Assembly: GCA_010279815.1 (NCBI GenBank)
Contig: QEOQ01000135.1
Span: forward strand, 8,326 to 48,796
From: Brachionus plicatilis
Lineage: Eukaryota > Rotifera > Eurotatoria > Ploima > Brachionidae
Reading direction: 5' to 3'
Length of the DNA stretch: 40,471 bases
Shown here: in pieces, positions 30,126 through 40,471 of the stretch
How the letters are laid out: each line of letters starts with the position of its first letter
How positions within the stretch are numbered: position 1 is the stretch's first letter
Program-made: the position numbers and the translations under genes
The notes under the pieces: model-generated
The model's database searches: none
Seen by the model: the letters and a program-made list of their open reading frames with translations, nothing else
Told to the model about the DNA's origin: nothing

Positions 30126-32429
30126 CTTTATTAGTGAAAGTACAAACTTTAATATAATTAAGAAATTAGGGAAATAAAAATTAATTCCATCAAGATGTTA
30201 AGCTCTAAAGATGAGATTTTATTCAATTTCGACCAATATTTGAAGTTAAACACCTTCTTGAAGAAAAAACCAAAGCCTATTTTTTTTTCCTAAACAAACT
30301 CATGACATCCTTCTCTCAAAATAAATAATTAAAATTCTTAACATTTTTTTGTACATCTAAAAAACATGCTTCCAAATAAATTTTTTGGTGTTGCCAGAAC
30401 TAGAAAATCAAACATTAATCGTTACATCAGACCCATAAATTTTAAATCTCCGTGAAAAATTATGTAGAAAAAATTGTAAGGCAATTTCTTTACAATTATT
30501 TATCATTTGGGGCACCTTAACTCCAATTTATTTTTCTTAAATAAAAACATTTCATTTTTTATGCCTTATATAAATTGTATGAAAAATTTTATTATATAGA
30601 ATATACACCATGTGTTCTTTGACATTTAAAAAATTTAAAGTTTAAAAAATTGTCTATAAAAAGTTCTGAAACTCTGCTATTATATAACTTGGTTATGGTA
30701 CATAAACGGTTTCATTTATGAATAAACAAAACATTAAAATTTTTAAATAATTTAAACTCATTTAGAAAATTAAAAAAAAAAAGATTCATGATTTTATTGA
30801 AGAATTACAGTTCTTCGAACAAATCTATCAAATTAACTTTTTAAATTCATTATATCTTGTAGAATAAAACTAATTTTTTTTATAAAGAAAAAAAAATTTA
30901 TTCAATCGGTTGAAAACTGTGTGTAAATTTTTAATAAAAAACAATTTTCGATTAAAAAAACAACAGAGATTTATCACGTAGAGCTAGTTAACAAAAATGC
31001 ACAAAACAAAATAAAATATTTACTCTGTTTTAAATATCTTAAGATGTTAGTCTATGGCTTAATATTTTATGATTAATACTTAATGAAAAGGAAGTAAATT
31101 GAAAATACACACACGAGAAGCTATCAAAAAAAAGAAAAAATTTCAAATTATAATTAATCCCAACTAAGTCAATATGTAAATTGAAATTCGTTTCAGTTTT
31201 TTTTTCTTCTTGTTTGCTCCCTATTTTCCATGTTGATTTATCTATTATTTCAAAATATTTATTATGTAGATTTTTTCGAATTATTTTCCCTTTTGATTAA
31301 CTATCTAACTAACCAGCACTTTTAACAAACAAGTTAATTAGTTGTCTAATCATAACTCACACAACTTAAGTATATTGATAAACAATTTTCAAAAATTCAA
31401 TTTTAAATAGAGGACTCAATTAAATTTTTTTGTAAATATTTGAATAAAATTATTCAAACAAACTCTTGGTATTAAATCTAATTCAAATTTGCCAATTTAG
31501 AAAACCCATCGAGCTCACTTTAATTAATTTCAATTTATCTATAAATTTAAATGCGTAATAAATCCTATTAGTATTCAAAGTGTTCTTATCATTATTCCCC
31601 TAACTGCGCTAAATTTAATTGTCAATTTGTAAAAGAATTAACTTCTATCAGAAAATAAATCTTCAAAAATAAAAAATTTAAATGAAAAATTTTGAATTTG
31701 AAAAATTAGAACTCAAACAACAGACTAAAAGACTTTAAATAAATTAATGTCCTTAATCAGCCTGATCATATATCTCTTACATCATTTTTATGTAAACCAG
31801 CCTAGAAACAAAGGGACAACATAATTCTAGTTTAAAACCTCCTCAACTTGTCTTCATTTCCTCTTAAAAATTTTGAGAAATTGATATATTTCGTAAAGCT
31901 TAGAGTAAAAAATTCAAAATATTTATTATCTAATAAAAATTAAAAAAAATTATTTTACAAAGTAAAAATATTTAAAAAATGATTTTCATTAAAATTAGAT
32001 TGAAATTTTTGAAAATTTTTTTTTAAATTTTTAATTTAATTTTTTGAAACCTGAATCCCAATTTTTTTTGAATAGAATTTCGCGAGCTTTCAGTTTTGGT
32101 CCATTACGTTTAGTTTTTGAGATATTTAAATGGTAATTCAAGAAATTAAAAAATAAAAATTTTTGAAAAGAATTAATTCAAATATTCCATAAGTAGAGAA
32201 AACTAAATTTAATATTTAAATTTTTTCGAGTATTTTTGCATTGTCAAAAAATTGGGGATCAGTAAAAAAAAAAGTCTGAATAAGTGGCCCATGTGAAAAT
32301 GGAAAATTGATTCAAAAAATTCAAATATCTTTGAACATCTGATGAATAAAAAATGCTACCGAGATTTTAAATAACATGATGATTTTTTTTTGTTAAGCTT
32401 TGGAATATCATTTATGAAAATTAAAAAAT
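30126..32429. other. AT-rich desert, no feature seen
   Basis: Homopolymer-rich sequence with no coding pattern or convincing repeat. At 32095-32125 a phrase GTCCATTACGTTTAGTTTTTGAG is less simple than its surroundings but unidentified. Confidence 0.4.
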
Positions 32430-32700
32430 AAAAGGATCGAAACATCTCTCTGTGGGACAACTTGTTTCAATATTTCCAATATTTAACACAAAAGCAACTT
32501 CGCCAATATAAGGAAAGAAAAATTACTAAAACTAGTTAGAAATCATGACGCCAGTAAAGATTAATTCTCTCCCCAAAAATATGCTGAGAAAATAAGAGAA
32601 GAATCTCGGAAGGAAATGCTTCTAGGAAATACCATTTTTTCACTAGCAGACTTTTATGCAGGAGTTTAACAGTTCAGGTAACTTAGGATATATGGAAAGT
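32430..32700 (+). pseudogene. Unidentified decayed coding segment
   Basis: Two adjoining plus-strand registers read DNLFQYFQYLTQKQLRQYKE and then, after a shift and stop, FSPQKYAEKIREESRKEMLL and GNTIFSLADFYAGV. The helical, charged pattern is protein-like and the base composition is richer than the flanks. It lies about 500 bases before a transposase remnant and may belong to the same or another transposon. I cannot name it. Confidence 0.3.
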
Positions 32701-33216
32701 TAAATCTTGCCAACACAAGATCAGACACTTAGTCCAAATAAAACATCATTTAACAGTCAGTAGAAAGTAAATGAACACTTTGCAACAAGGCAGAAGAACA
32801 TAGAGATTCCATCATGTGGAATTTTCCTATAATAACCGAAGAAACCATCTTACTGTAGCTCACAGTCCAAGATATTGTGCTAAATGATAAGAGAAAAATC
32901 TGTCTGTTTAAAGAATTTAAAATGTTCAAAATATTCTATTTAGTTTTAATATTTTAGCAACGGATGAAGACTAAGTTTCTGAACTTAGTTTTTGCCGCCA
33001 TAACTGCCTCATTTTAAATGCAATTTCAAATCTGAAAAAAAATATGAAATCCTTAGAGTTTGTTGAGTATATATAACTTTAAATAATAATTTTATTGACA
33101 TGCAGAAACTAAAAAAATGAATCAAATAGAGACCCTTCGAAATCATGTGTATTTATACTATGAAAAAAATTGCTTCCCATCATCAATAAGTATCATTTAG
33201 ACAAAAAATTTATATT

Positions 33217-33490
33217 GACTCTATGATCGAAAATTCAATCGATCATGTCTACAAGATGTATAACCCTGCAAATTTATCTAAAGCTAGACCTATTGAAGAT
33301 TTTTTGTCAATATTGAAAGAAAAAGTCTACGAGGATGGCTGAAAAGTGAACATTTCTTCAATTGAGGCTCAGGATACTAAAATGTCGATGTAAAATCAGC
33401 CTAACATCAATACAGACCCTGAAATGGAAAGTGTCCAAAGTCGGATTGACAAAATTCGAAGAAATTACATAGGAGAAAAAGGTTAATGAA
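33217..33490 (+). pseudogene. Tc1/mariner-superfamily transposase, C-terminal remnant
   Basis: The plus strand reads YKMYNPANLSKARPIEDFLS, then ILKEKVYEDG, a stop and, further on, ESVQSRIDKIRRN. The block N-P-x-N-x-P-x-A-R-P-I-E-D-F-W-x-x-L-K-x-x-V-Y is the region of the third catalytic acid (the Glu of PIEDF) in Tc1/mariner-like transposases. Here Trp is replaced by Leu and several codons are stops. The first two catalytic Asp regions were not found. Confidence 0.65.
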
Positions 33491-34912
33491 TAAAATTTTT
33501 AAAGCTTTAAAAATTCTCATTCTAAATCACTTGGCCTTACTCTTCATTCTTAAAAAGACAAGGAGCTATATGATCTTTTGAAAAAATTCCGGAAACTTTG
33601 TCTTCACCCGTTATTTATTTCGGTATTATTTTGAAAAATTTTACATCTCGGCATTTGGAGAGAACTTTGATTTTAATTTATAAAAAATATATAATAATTA
33701 ATAATTTACCTTTATTTAATTAGTGTAAATTGTCTGGCTGATGGAACAATGTTCTATTTTAGCCTGGAAGAATTTCTAAAAATACTCTTGATTAGATACA
33801 AAAGAATTTTAAACTTAGCAAAAAAATATCGAAAAATAAAAATAGCATTTAATGAATGCCTGAAAGGCACTTATTCTAAGCATTTAAAACTAGTAGTCTA
33901 GAAACTATAAAAAACCTCATTTCTAAGGATTAAATAATTTTTTTTTCTATCTATCTTCCCTTAAAAAATCATGCTATCCTTCGAAAAAAAGATTTTTTTT
34001 TGCTTCTTCGGCTCAGATGACTTGAATTTTTTTTCAAGAGTCTATTCCCAATTACATTTTTTGATATTCATTTAATTGAATAAAGCTAATAAATAAACTA
34101 AATTATAAATAATTTTTACTCCTTGAATGATAAAACTGAATGGAAAATAAATATTTTAATTTTAATATATAATTTATTATATGCTGGAACATTCATCTTA
34201 AAAGTTAAATAAACATTGAAAAAAGAACCAACTTGAATTAATTTTTTCACCTTCAGTCTCTACGTTTAGTTTTTATTAATTATTTTAAAAAATTATTATT
34301 TCGAGTTCTAATTTTGTTTTTAATTTGAAAAATGATTTCTTTTATCTGAGAAACACATAAAACTAGACATTTATTTCAATTGGAAAATAAAATTTGCTCG
34401 AAATTTTTAAGTTTTGCTAAAAAAATTTCCTTTAACTCTATCTTGATAAAACACTCTCTGAAACGAAAAAAAATAAAATCTAAATGATAAAAAAAAAATC
34501 AATTTTCTCAAGATCTTCACATTAAGATTAAATCAAAAGAAGCCTAGTTAAATATTGATAACTAATTTTGATATTTTATGTTTATTCATTGAATGATGCT
34601 GAAATTTTGTCAACAAAAACGTTGAATTTTTTTATCATTTAAATTATTTTTTTGATTGCTCTCATAAAAATATATAAAATAAATCATTTCTACTCAAGAA
34701 TAAGAATTCAGAATAATAAAAGGAGACATTTTTTTAGTTTTTTTCTTCTATCTAACAATACCTGATTTGGATTTGGTCTGAGTTAATTTTTCTATCTAAA
34801 TATAAATTTCCTTCCATATTATAATTAAATCTTGGAGAAAATTAATTTAACAAATAAGTCCCGGAAAAATCGATAATTTAATATTTCTTGTTTACGAGTT
34901 CTTATCCTTTAG
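33491..34912. other. AT-rich spacer, no gene supported
   Basis: A 60-codon open stretch around 33722-33900 (with CLADGTMFYFSLEEFLKILL) is not recognised. The rest is AT-rich and featureless. Confidence 0.35.
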
Positions 34913-35310
34913 ATGACAAAAAAAACAAGCTCCATGGTGACTGCAGTTAGACTCTTAAATTTTAAAAAAATAATAAATATTTAAAATATGAAGCCCATCT
35001 GTTCAAAACAAACTCTTTTGTATGAAAAATATCTAATTTTCAATTTGGTCCTGAAGCGATTAATTAAAATTAAATATTTGAAACAAATTTGCGTCATTTA
35101 AATCAATCGAAACAAATGATTGATTTTTTGAAAATTGTAAACTACCTGGATTGAGAGTCCTAAACGCTTCTAAAAAGCATTTAAATTGTGATATGAATTC
35201 CTGAGGGAAAGAGAATATAAAAAAATTGAGTCAAAAAGAGTATTCATTTTTTTAGAGTATCGGAAGCTGATCGAAGCACAACTGAGTCAACCACAATCAA
35301 TTAAATACTT
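34913..35310 (+). other. Candidate exon pair (34913-34936 and 35256-35310)
   Basis: CTTATCCTTTAG precedes a 24-base island ending CCATG|GTGACT. At 35256, after CATTTTTTTAG, a second island reads YRKLIEAQLSQPQSIKYL and remains open to the TAA at 35348. Joining the two keeps frame (DKKNKLH, E, YRKLIEAQ…). No further exon could be joined in frame: both possible downstream donors give a stop with the island at 35895. Treat as a hypothesis. Confidence 0.25.
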
Positions 35311-35894
35311 GTATTTTGTTTCCTTCGGATCAGAAATATTATTTTGGTAACCAATGCTGCCTAATTTACTCTAGAAATAAATAATTGCTGTTATGTTTCT
35401 GAATAAATTAACACAAAACGGTTCTCATTGAATTAATCATCACCTATACTAATTTTTAATCGGTCAATTAAATATTTAAAAGTTAAAACCCTTAACCCAA
35501 ATAATCAATATATCGAGTTCATGTAGTTTAAAACTTTTTCTAATATTATTATCTTTAGAATCCTTTAAAAGGGAAAAAATCCTTTTTTTCCATTATCAGA
35601 TTAATAATTTTATTTGAAAGAAAATGTTAAATTAAAAAAAAAATTAATTTAGTATCTTTTATAATTTAATTTGTAATAATATTTATGGTACAAAACAAAT
35701 AAAATTGAAATAAAATAAAAATTTACATATTATGAAAATCGAAGAATTGAATAAATAAAGAAAATAATTCAAATATTTAATAAATTTAATTGATATCTAA
35801 ATTTTTGAAAAAATGTAAAAAAAAAAATATTAAAATTCAAGTCAAGTAGAAGTACATCACATTGACATTCCATCTCGGAAATTTTTTTTTTCAG

Positions 35895-35996
35895 AATAAA
35901 ATAAACTCAAAAGCAACCCAGCTAGTACTAAAAACAGAGGCAAAAATCAGCGATCAAATCATCGTAAATAAATCATTCGAATGTATAAAGAGATAA
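35895..35996 (+). other. Candidate exon, 33-residue open frame after a strong acceptor
   Basis: ATTTTTTTTTTCAG (ends 35894) is followed by NKINSKATQLVLKTEAKISD then QII and a donor-like ATC|GTAAAT at 35964, or read-through to the stop at 35994. Composition is richer than the surroundings. Not recognised. Confidence 0.25.
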
Positions 35997-38900
35997 ATTT
36001 ATATTTTGCAAATTTTTAATAAATTTTTAATTAATAAAAATTTTTATTTTTATTATTATTACTTATATTTTGTGCTGGAAAAATAAATAATTTTTTTTTT
36101 TTTTTTAAAGTGAAAAACATTTTAATTAGATAATGGAAAAAAAATTTTATCCTGAATTCTATTCTTTTTTTATTTCAAAATAGAGTAAATATTTTGAAAA
36201 AATAAAATAAATTAGTCCTAAAATTAAATTTTTTTATTAGGAATGCTATAATTTTTGAAAAACCTGATTCATAGTTAATAAAAAATTATTGAAAATAATC
36301 CATCAAAGCAAATACTAGATTATCTTTTATTGCTTTCATCAAATCGTTAATTTGTTTTCAAAAGATTTTGGTTTAAGATAAATTCTAGAAACTTAATTTT
36401 TGAATTCCAAAATCCATGAAAATCAAAAATATAAATACTACATTTTATAATTTTATTAATAATTGATAAACGAACATTTTATTCTGTTAATTCCTTTAAG
36501 TTAAAAAATTTTAAGATTCGAATAGATTTATTGAATTTTTTTTATATATTAAAATTTTTTTTTGTATGTTTTTAACTTTTTTAGTAATCTAAAATTTATT
36601 TATTTTTATAAAATTATTCAAAAGATTAATTTTTTATTCGTAATATCACGTTTAAAATAAATTAATTTGCTTTCGGTTATAAATTGAGGAAACAATCGAT
36701 AAATAAAAATTAAACCCTTTTAAACAACTTAAAGAATATCGAAAATGTGTTTAACTCGTAATTTTAAGAAGGAAAAGCGCTATTTGATTTTTCAATTTTC
36801 CTAATTCAATTTAATAAAAACCTATTTAAAAAAACACAAGTTTGATTTGGTAAAATCAGAGAACTCTAAATTTTTAAAAAATAGTAACTGAAAATTTAAA
36901 TCAACATTTACTTAATATCTAACAGAAAAACTTAAGCATTAAATCTAGTTTATCACAAGGAAATTTAACTAAATAGATCATTTTTTCAGTTAAGGAGCCA
37001 CGTTTGTACCTTTGACTAATAAAATAAATAAAATAATGATTTATTAAGTGAAGAAAACTTGTTCAATTACTAAAACATAAAAATGCATTAAAAGAAAGAT
37101 TCATTTTTATTTTTATCAATAAAAAAATCAATACATCATTAAAAATAAAATAAATAACCCAACTTTAAAGTAAATAAAGCAGATTTTTTAATAAATAAAT
37201 GTTTTTTAAAAATAAATTTAAAAAAATTCAAGTAAAATTCAAATAAAAGTATCGTGATATGGTGACGATAGTCCTTATTTATTTAACTAAAAAAATAAAA
37301 ATCGCTTAAAAAGATTTTCATTATAGACAAAAAAAATGAGTATTTACTACATTAGTTAATGTGGCTTTTATTATAAATAAATTTAATTAATTTAAATCGA
37401 AATTTTATAAACGTAAATTTTAGCCTCATCAACTAATAATTTCAGCCATAAACTAGATAAATGAAATACAATTTTTAAAAAGTGTTTACATAATTTACAA
37501 AAATAAAATGAAAAACTCTAAATGGAAATTATAATTATTTTAAAATTAAAAAAAATTTGTTTTTTCATTTTTTAACTTCTTAAATCTTGATAACAAACAA
37601 ATCAAATGCTGCCTGTAAATTTATAAACTTAAAAAATTTACCAGCAAAAAATAGCTTAAAGAGGATATTTAAAACATTTACAATACTGTTAAAAAATAAA
37701 AAATTTTAGACCAGACTTTACTATCTAAGATCTGCACTTTTCTTACTGAATAAAAAGCTATTTGCCTTTTTTAAAATAATGAAATTAAAATTTTTCTTAA
37801 ATTAAAATTTTTAGGAATTAAATATAGTTTTTTTTATTTTTTCTCTTTCATTAATTAGGGTTATCGTTTAACGAACTGGTATTTAAAAATGGAAAGATTT
37901 TTTTAAGATTAAGCTGAATTTAATGAGAAAGCTTAGAACTTATTAAGAAAGACGCTTGCCAAGTTATTTATCTATGTTTTTTCTAAAATTCCGCATTTAA
38001 TGGTGATAGAATAAAACTATTAGAAAAATGGTTGATTGGGATCGAAAATATAATAATGAAAAATAATTTAAATTATAAGATCAAAAAAAAGACCAAATTT
38101 TATCATAACTATTTATGTATAAATCTTGCCTAGAGCATCAAATTATGGATCTTAGCGAAATCAATTTTTGGCTGAAAAAACTGAAAGATTTTTCGACATT
38201 TTTAAGCAGCCTTAACAATTTCAAAATAAACATTGTAAAACAATAGACAGATAAAGAAAAAAGATAATAGAAATTAATAATTCAGTTCTGATTTGAAACA
38301 ATTATTTTAGCAAATTTTGTTGAAACAAAAACCCAAATTTTTTCAATTCATATATTTTAAAATATCTCTGTTATTTTTTCAAATGCTCTGCTAAAAATAT
38401 TGAAATATTTAAACCAAAAAAGAAAATATAATTTTAACGCAAATTTAACCAGTTTTAATTTAAATTGACGAAAAAAAATTTAATTTATTTTTTCAACTAT
38501 TACGTCAGGTAAGCGTGATGCTTTTCACGTTCTCATTATTAAAATTTTTATTTACTAATGAAAAAAAAAAAATGGTATTTACTTTTTAATGAATTTTTTG
38601 AGAATTACTCAAACTGTCAGTTATTAAGAAGGTATTAGTTATTCTCTTTCGTATTTAATCTTTTAGTATTTGAAAATTATGAACTAAGACCAAACTTGTA
38701 ATGCTTGATAGACAAAATTTTAGAGATAATGTTTTTTTACAAATAAATTTTTTGTAAGTTAAAATTTTTACTTTTTTATTAGCAAACAAAAAATTTCAAA
38801 AATCTTTTCACAACCTGCGTAAACTATTAAAACTAAAAAACAAAATAAATTCAAAGAGGATATTAATATTTTAATTAAGTGTAGTGCCATCACTTAAAAA

Positions 38901-39518
38901 TCAATCATCAAACATATCCTTATTGAAAATCAGTGAGAGAATAGAACCTAATAACTGAAAATAAAAAATAATTATTGAAAATAGAACAAATAATATTATT
39001 TAAAAATTTTATTTGAACAGAAATAAAGAAAAGACCAAGAATGAAATTTTTAAAACTCTAGAAAGTGCAACCTAGAAAAATTTTTTGGAAAACTTCGTAT
39101 TCTTTCTATTCTTTTCATCATTTGGAGACACTCGAGCATTTTTCAGAGTTTCATCGATTCTCAGTAAAGTGCTATTCTTTCAACCTTTAATCAAAAAAAA
39201 TTAGTCCAAATGACTATAAAATTAATTAATGGAAATATTTGAAGAAAATTTAGTCAAGATAATGATTGGTTGTCACCAGATGCCGGACAACTGAATTGAT
39301 GTAGCGTGATGACTCTGAATGATTTTAAAGATGATAATTTGTTTGACTAGGTTCTTGAATATGAACACCAAAGTTATGGCAAAACAAAATAAAATTAAAA
39401 ATAGAAAATTTTTTTTTTAAATTAGATTATGACATTTTGCATTTTAATGTAATTTTGAAGTAAAAAAATTAACAAAAGATTTTATACATTTGATTTTTTA
39501 ATTTTTTTAAAATTTAAA
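35997..39518. other. AT-rich desert, no gene supported
   Basis: Long homopolymer-rich sequence. A minus-strand patch near 39080-39185 reads LLRIDETLKNARVSPNDEKN in one frame after an acceptor-like AG, but has no donor. Nothing else is supported. Confidence 0.4.
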
Positions 39519-39563
39519 TTACATCGCCAGAATTGGCGTTAATTGAATAAATAAATAAATAAA
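39519..39563 (+). repeat. Retroposon 3' tail: hairpin plus (AATA)n, copy 2
   Basis: TTACATCGCCAGAATTGGCG then TTAATTGAATAAATAAATAAATAAA. The stem is CGCCA…TGGCG (39525-39538). It has the same order as the copy at 18067 (TTACAT, hairpin, ATTGAA, A/T tandem units), but the fifth stem pair is A-T instead of T-A, so pairing is kept while bases change. The upstream 40 bases are only loosely similar. Confidence 0.6.
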
Positions 39564-39858
39564 AATGTAATTTTGCTTTAAAATTTTTGAAAGGGTTAAA
39601 TTAAGGTATGAAAATTTGAAAAAATTAAATAGTTAATTAAAAAAGTCTAATATTGTAAATACTTAAATATTTCTTTTTTAAAATTGTAATATAGTAAAAT
39701 GGAAATAAATTATTAAAAATTAACTTGGCCGAAATTTCTAATAAAAATTTTTTCATTCTTAATTTTTTTTTCCTAAAAACAATATAATTTATCTAAAATT
39801 ATTTCATTAAATTATGCCTCAACAATATTGTTATTAAAGAGCATAACTTAAAGATTAT

Positions 39859-39981
39859 TCATTTATCCAAGGAAACCTTACGAAGCCCTAATGATTTAAG
39901 TCTCTGTTCATTTCGTTTTAGTCCTCGTTTTGATGATTTAACATTCTTAGAAAGTGAAATCTGATTTATTTGATCCCTTCG
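39859..39981 (-). other. Candidate terminal exon, 40 basic residues
   Basis: On the minus strand TATTGACAG (acceptor-like) is followed by RRDQINQISLSKNVKSSKRG then LKRNEQRLKSLGLRKVSLDK and a TGA at 39861. The open frame is strongly basic with mixed codons. A gene with its upstream exons beyond the right edge would explain it, but no protein family is recognised. Confidence 0.3.
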
Positions 39982-40471
39982 CTGTCAATATCAAAATAAT
40001 AATTTTTTTTCCTCTTATAAAACGATTTTCAAATTCACATTAAAGAGGTCAATTCTTCTAAAAAAATCATTTTTTTTCTTAAATTTCAGACAGTGTTAAA
40101 AATGATGTTATTCATGTTTTTTAAAAGTCAAAAATAAAAATCATTCCCAATTTTTTTTATTAAATTAATAATCATAATAAGGCATTGTAGATTTTTAGTT
40201 AAAGAAAAATATTCTATAATTGAATTGTTTATTTAGAATTATTAAGATTATACAGCTTTCAGGCTTAAATACTTATTATACCCAAAAAGTTTCATCTATT
40301 GACAATCAATCTATTGAATGATATTGATAAAGCATTTTGAGGTATAATATATACGGCTTGAAACGAAGAAGGGGCAATAACGATAAGTGATTTTAATATC
40401 ACATAACTTTTTTTTTTAAAAGTTTTTTTTTTTTTGCGCAAATAAACAATGACTATTTTTTAATTTTATTT
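39982..40471. other. AT-rich right end, no feature seen
   Basis: Apart from GGCATTGTAG at 40191, which shares eight bases with the MULE-like termini but has no partner, nothing is supported here. Confidence 0.4.

Noticed and set aside
40191..40200. GGCATTGTAG as another MULE-like terminus
   Set aside because: Only eight bases match, with no inverted partner or duplicated flank before the window ends.
1..40471. CRISPR arrays, operons, bacterial ribosome binding sites, rRNA and tRNA genes
   Set aside because: The window is animal nuclear DNA; no regular spacer-repeat array is present, and I saw no convincing tRNA or rRNA by eye, though a covariance search would be needed to exclude a tRNA.

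Overview
This is animal (metazoan) nuclear DNA. It is extremely AT-rich, has long non-coding spacers full of transposon remains, and contains spliceosomal-type genes: the globin gene has a 61-base GT-AG intron. Protein families (TMEM229, galaxin-like, calmodulin-like, an acylated globin), the tiny intron and the mix of mobile elements suit a protostome with an AT-rich genome. A monogonont rotifer such as Brachionus is my best guess, but this is inference. An 840-base run of N (14728-15567) and two single N positions (2394, 3332) show a draft assembly.

Left part (1-8.0 kb) is a transposon cluster. It starts with the 5' end of a Ty3/gypsy-like LTR retrotransposon on the minus strand: a 200-bp LTR, a primer binding site and an open gag frame with a predicted membrane helix, running off the window edge. 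Next come a near-perfect foldback element with a 9-bp target duplication, a truncated relative, a small solo LTR, a badly decayed Mutator-like (MULE) transposase, broken LINE pieces (endonuclease, zinc-knuckle ORF1, reverse transcriptase), and a 668-bp long-TIR element with a 9-bp duplication.

Middle part (8.0-20.4 kb) holds four host genes, all on the minus strand: a TMEM229-type membrane protein (8075-8545), a secreted galaxin-like double-cysteine repeat protein (9861-10688), a calmodulin-like EF-hand protein (12634-13089) and a two-exon globin (19760-20390). Between the EF-hand gene and the globin lies an internally deleted gypsy element with its LTR and the assembly gap. The globin is the most unusual gene. 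It has an N-terminal myristoylation/palmitoylation-type motif and the classic helix-G intron, but it lacks the proximal His, the distal His and the CD1 Phe, so it probably cannot hold heme in the normal way.

Right part (20.4-40.5 kb) is a 20-kb desert with no clear gene. It contains foldback MITEs (two MULE-like, one hAT-like), a Tc1/mariner transposase remnant, a LINE-type 3' tail whose hairpin shows compensatory changes relative to a second copy at 18.1 kb, and several short coding-like islands next to splice-like signals. I could not chain those islands into a gene.

The host genes share no evident pathway. What ties the window together is the transposon record: several non-autonomous elements share GGCAT...ATGCC ends and 8-9-bp target duplications, and a MULE transposase relic sits in the same window.
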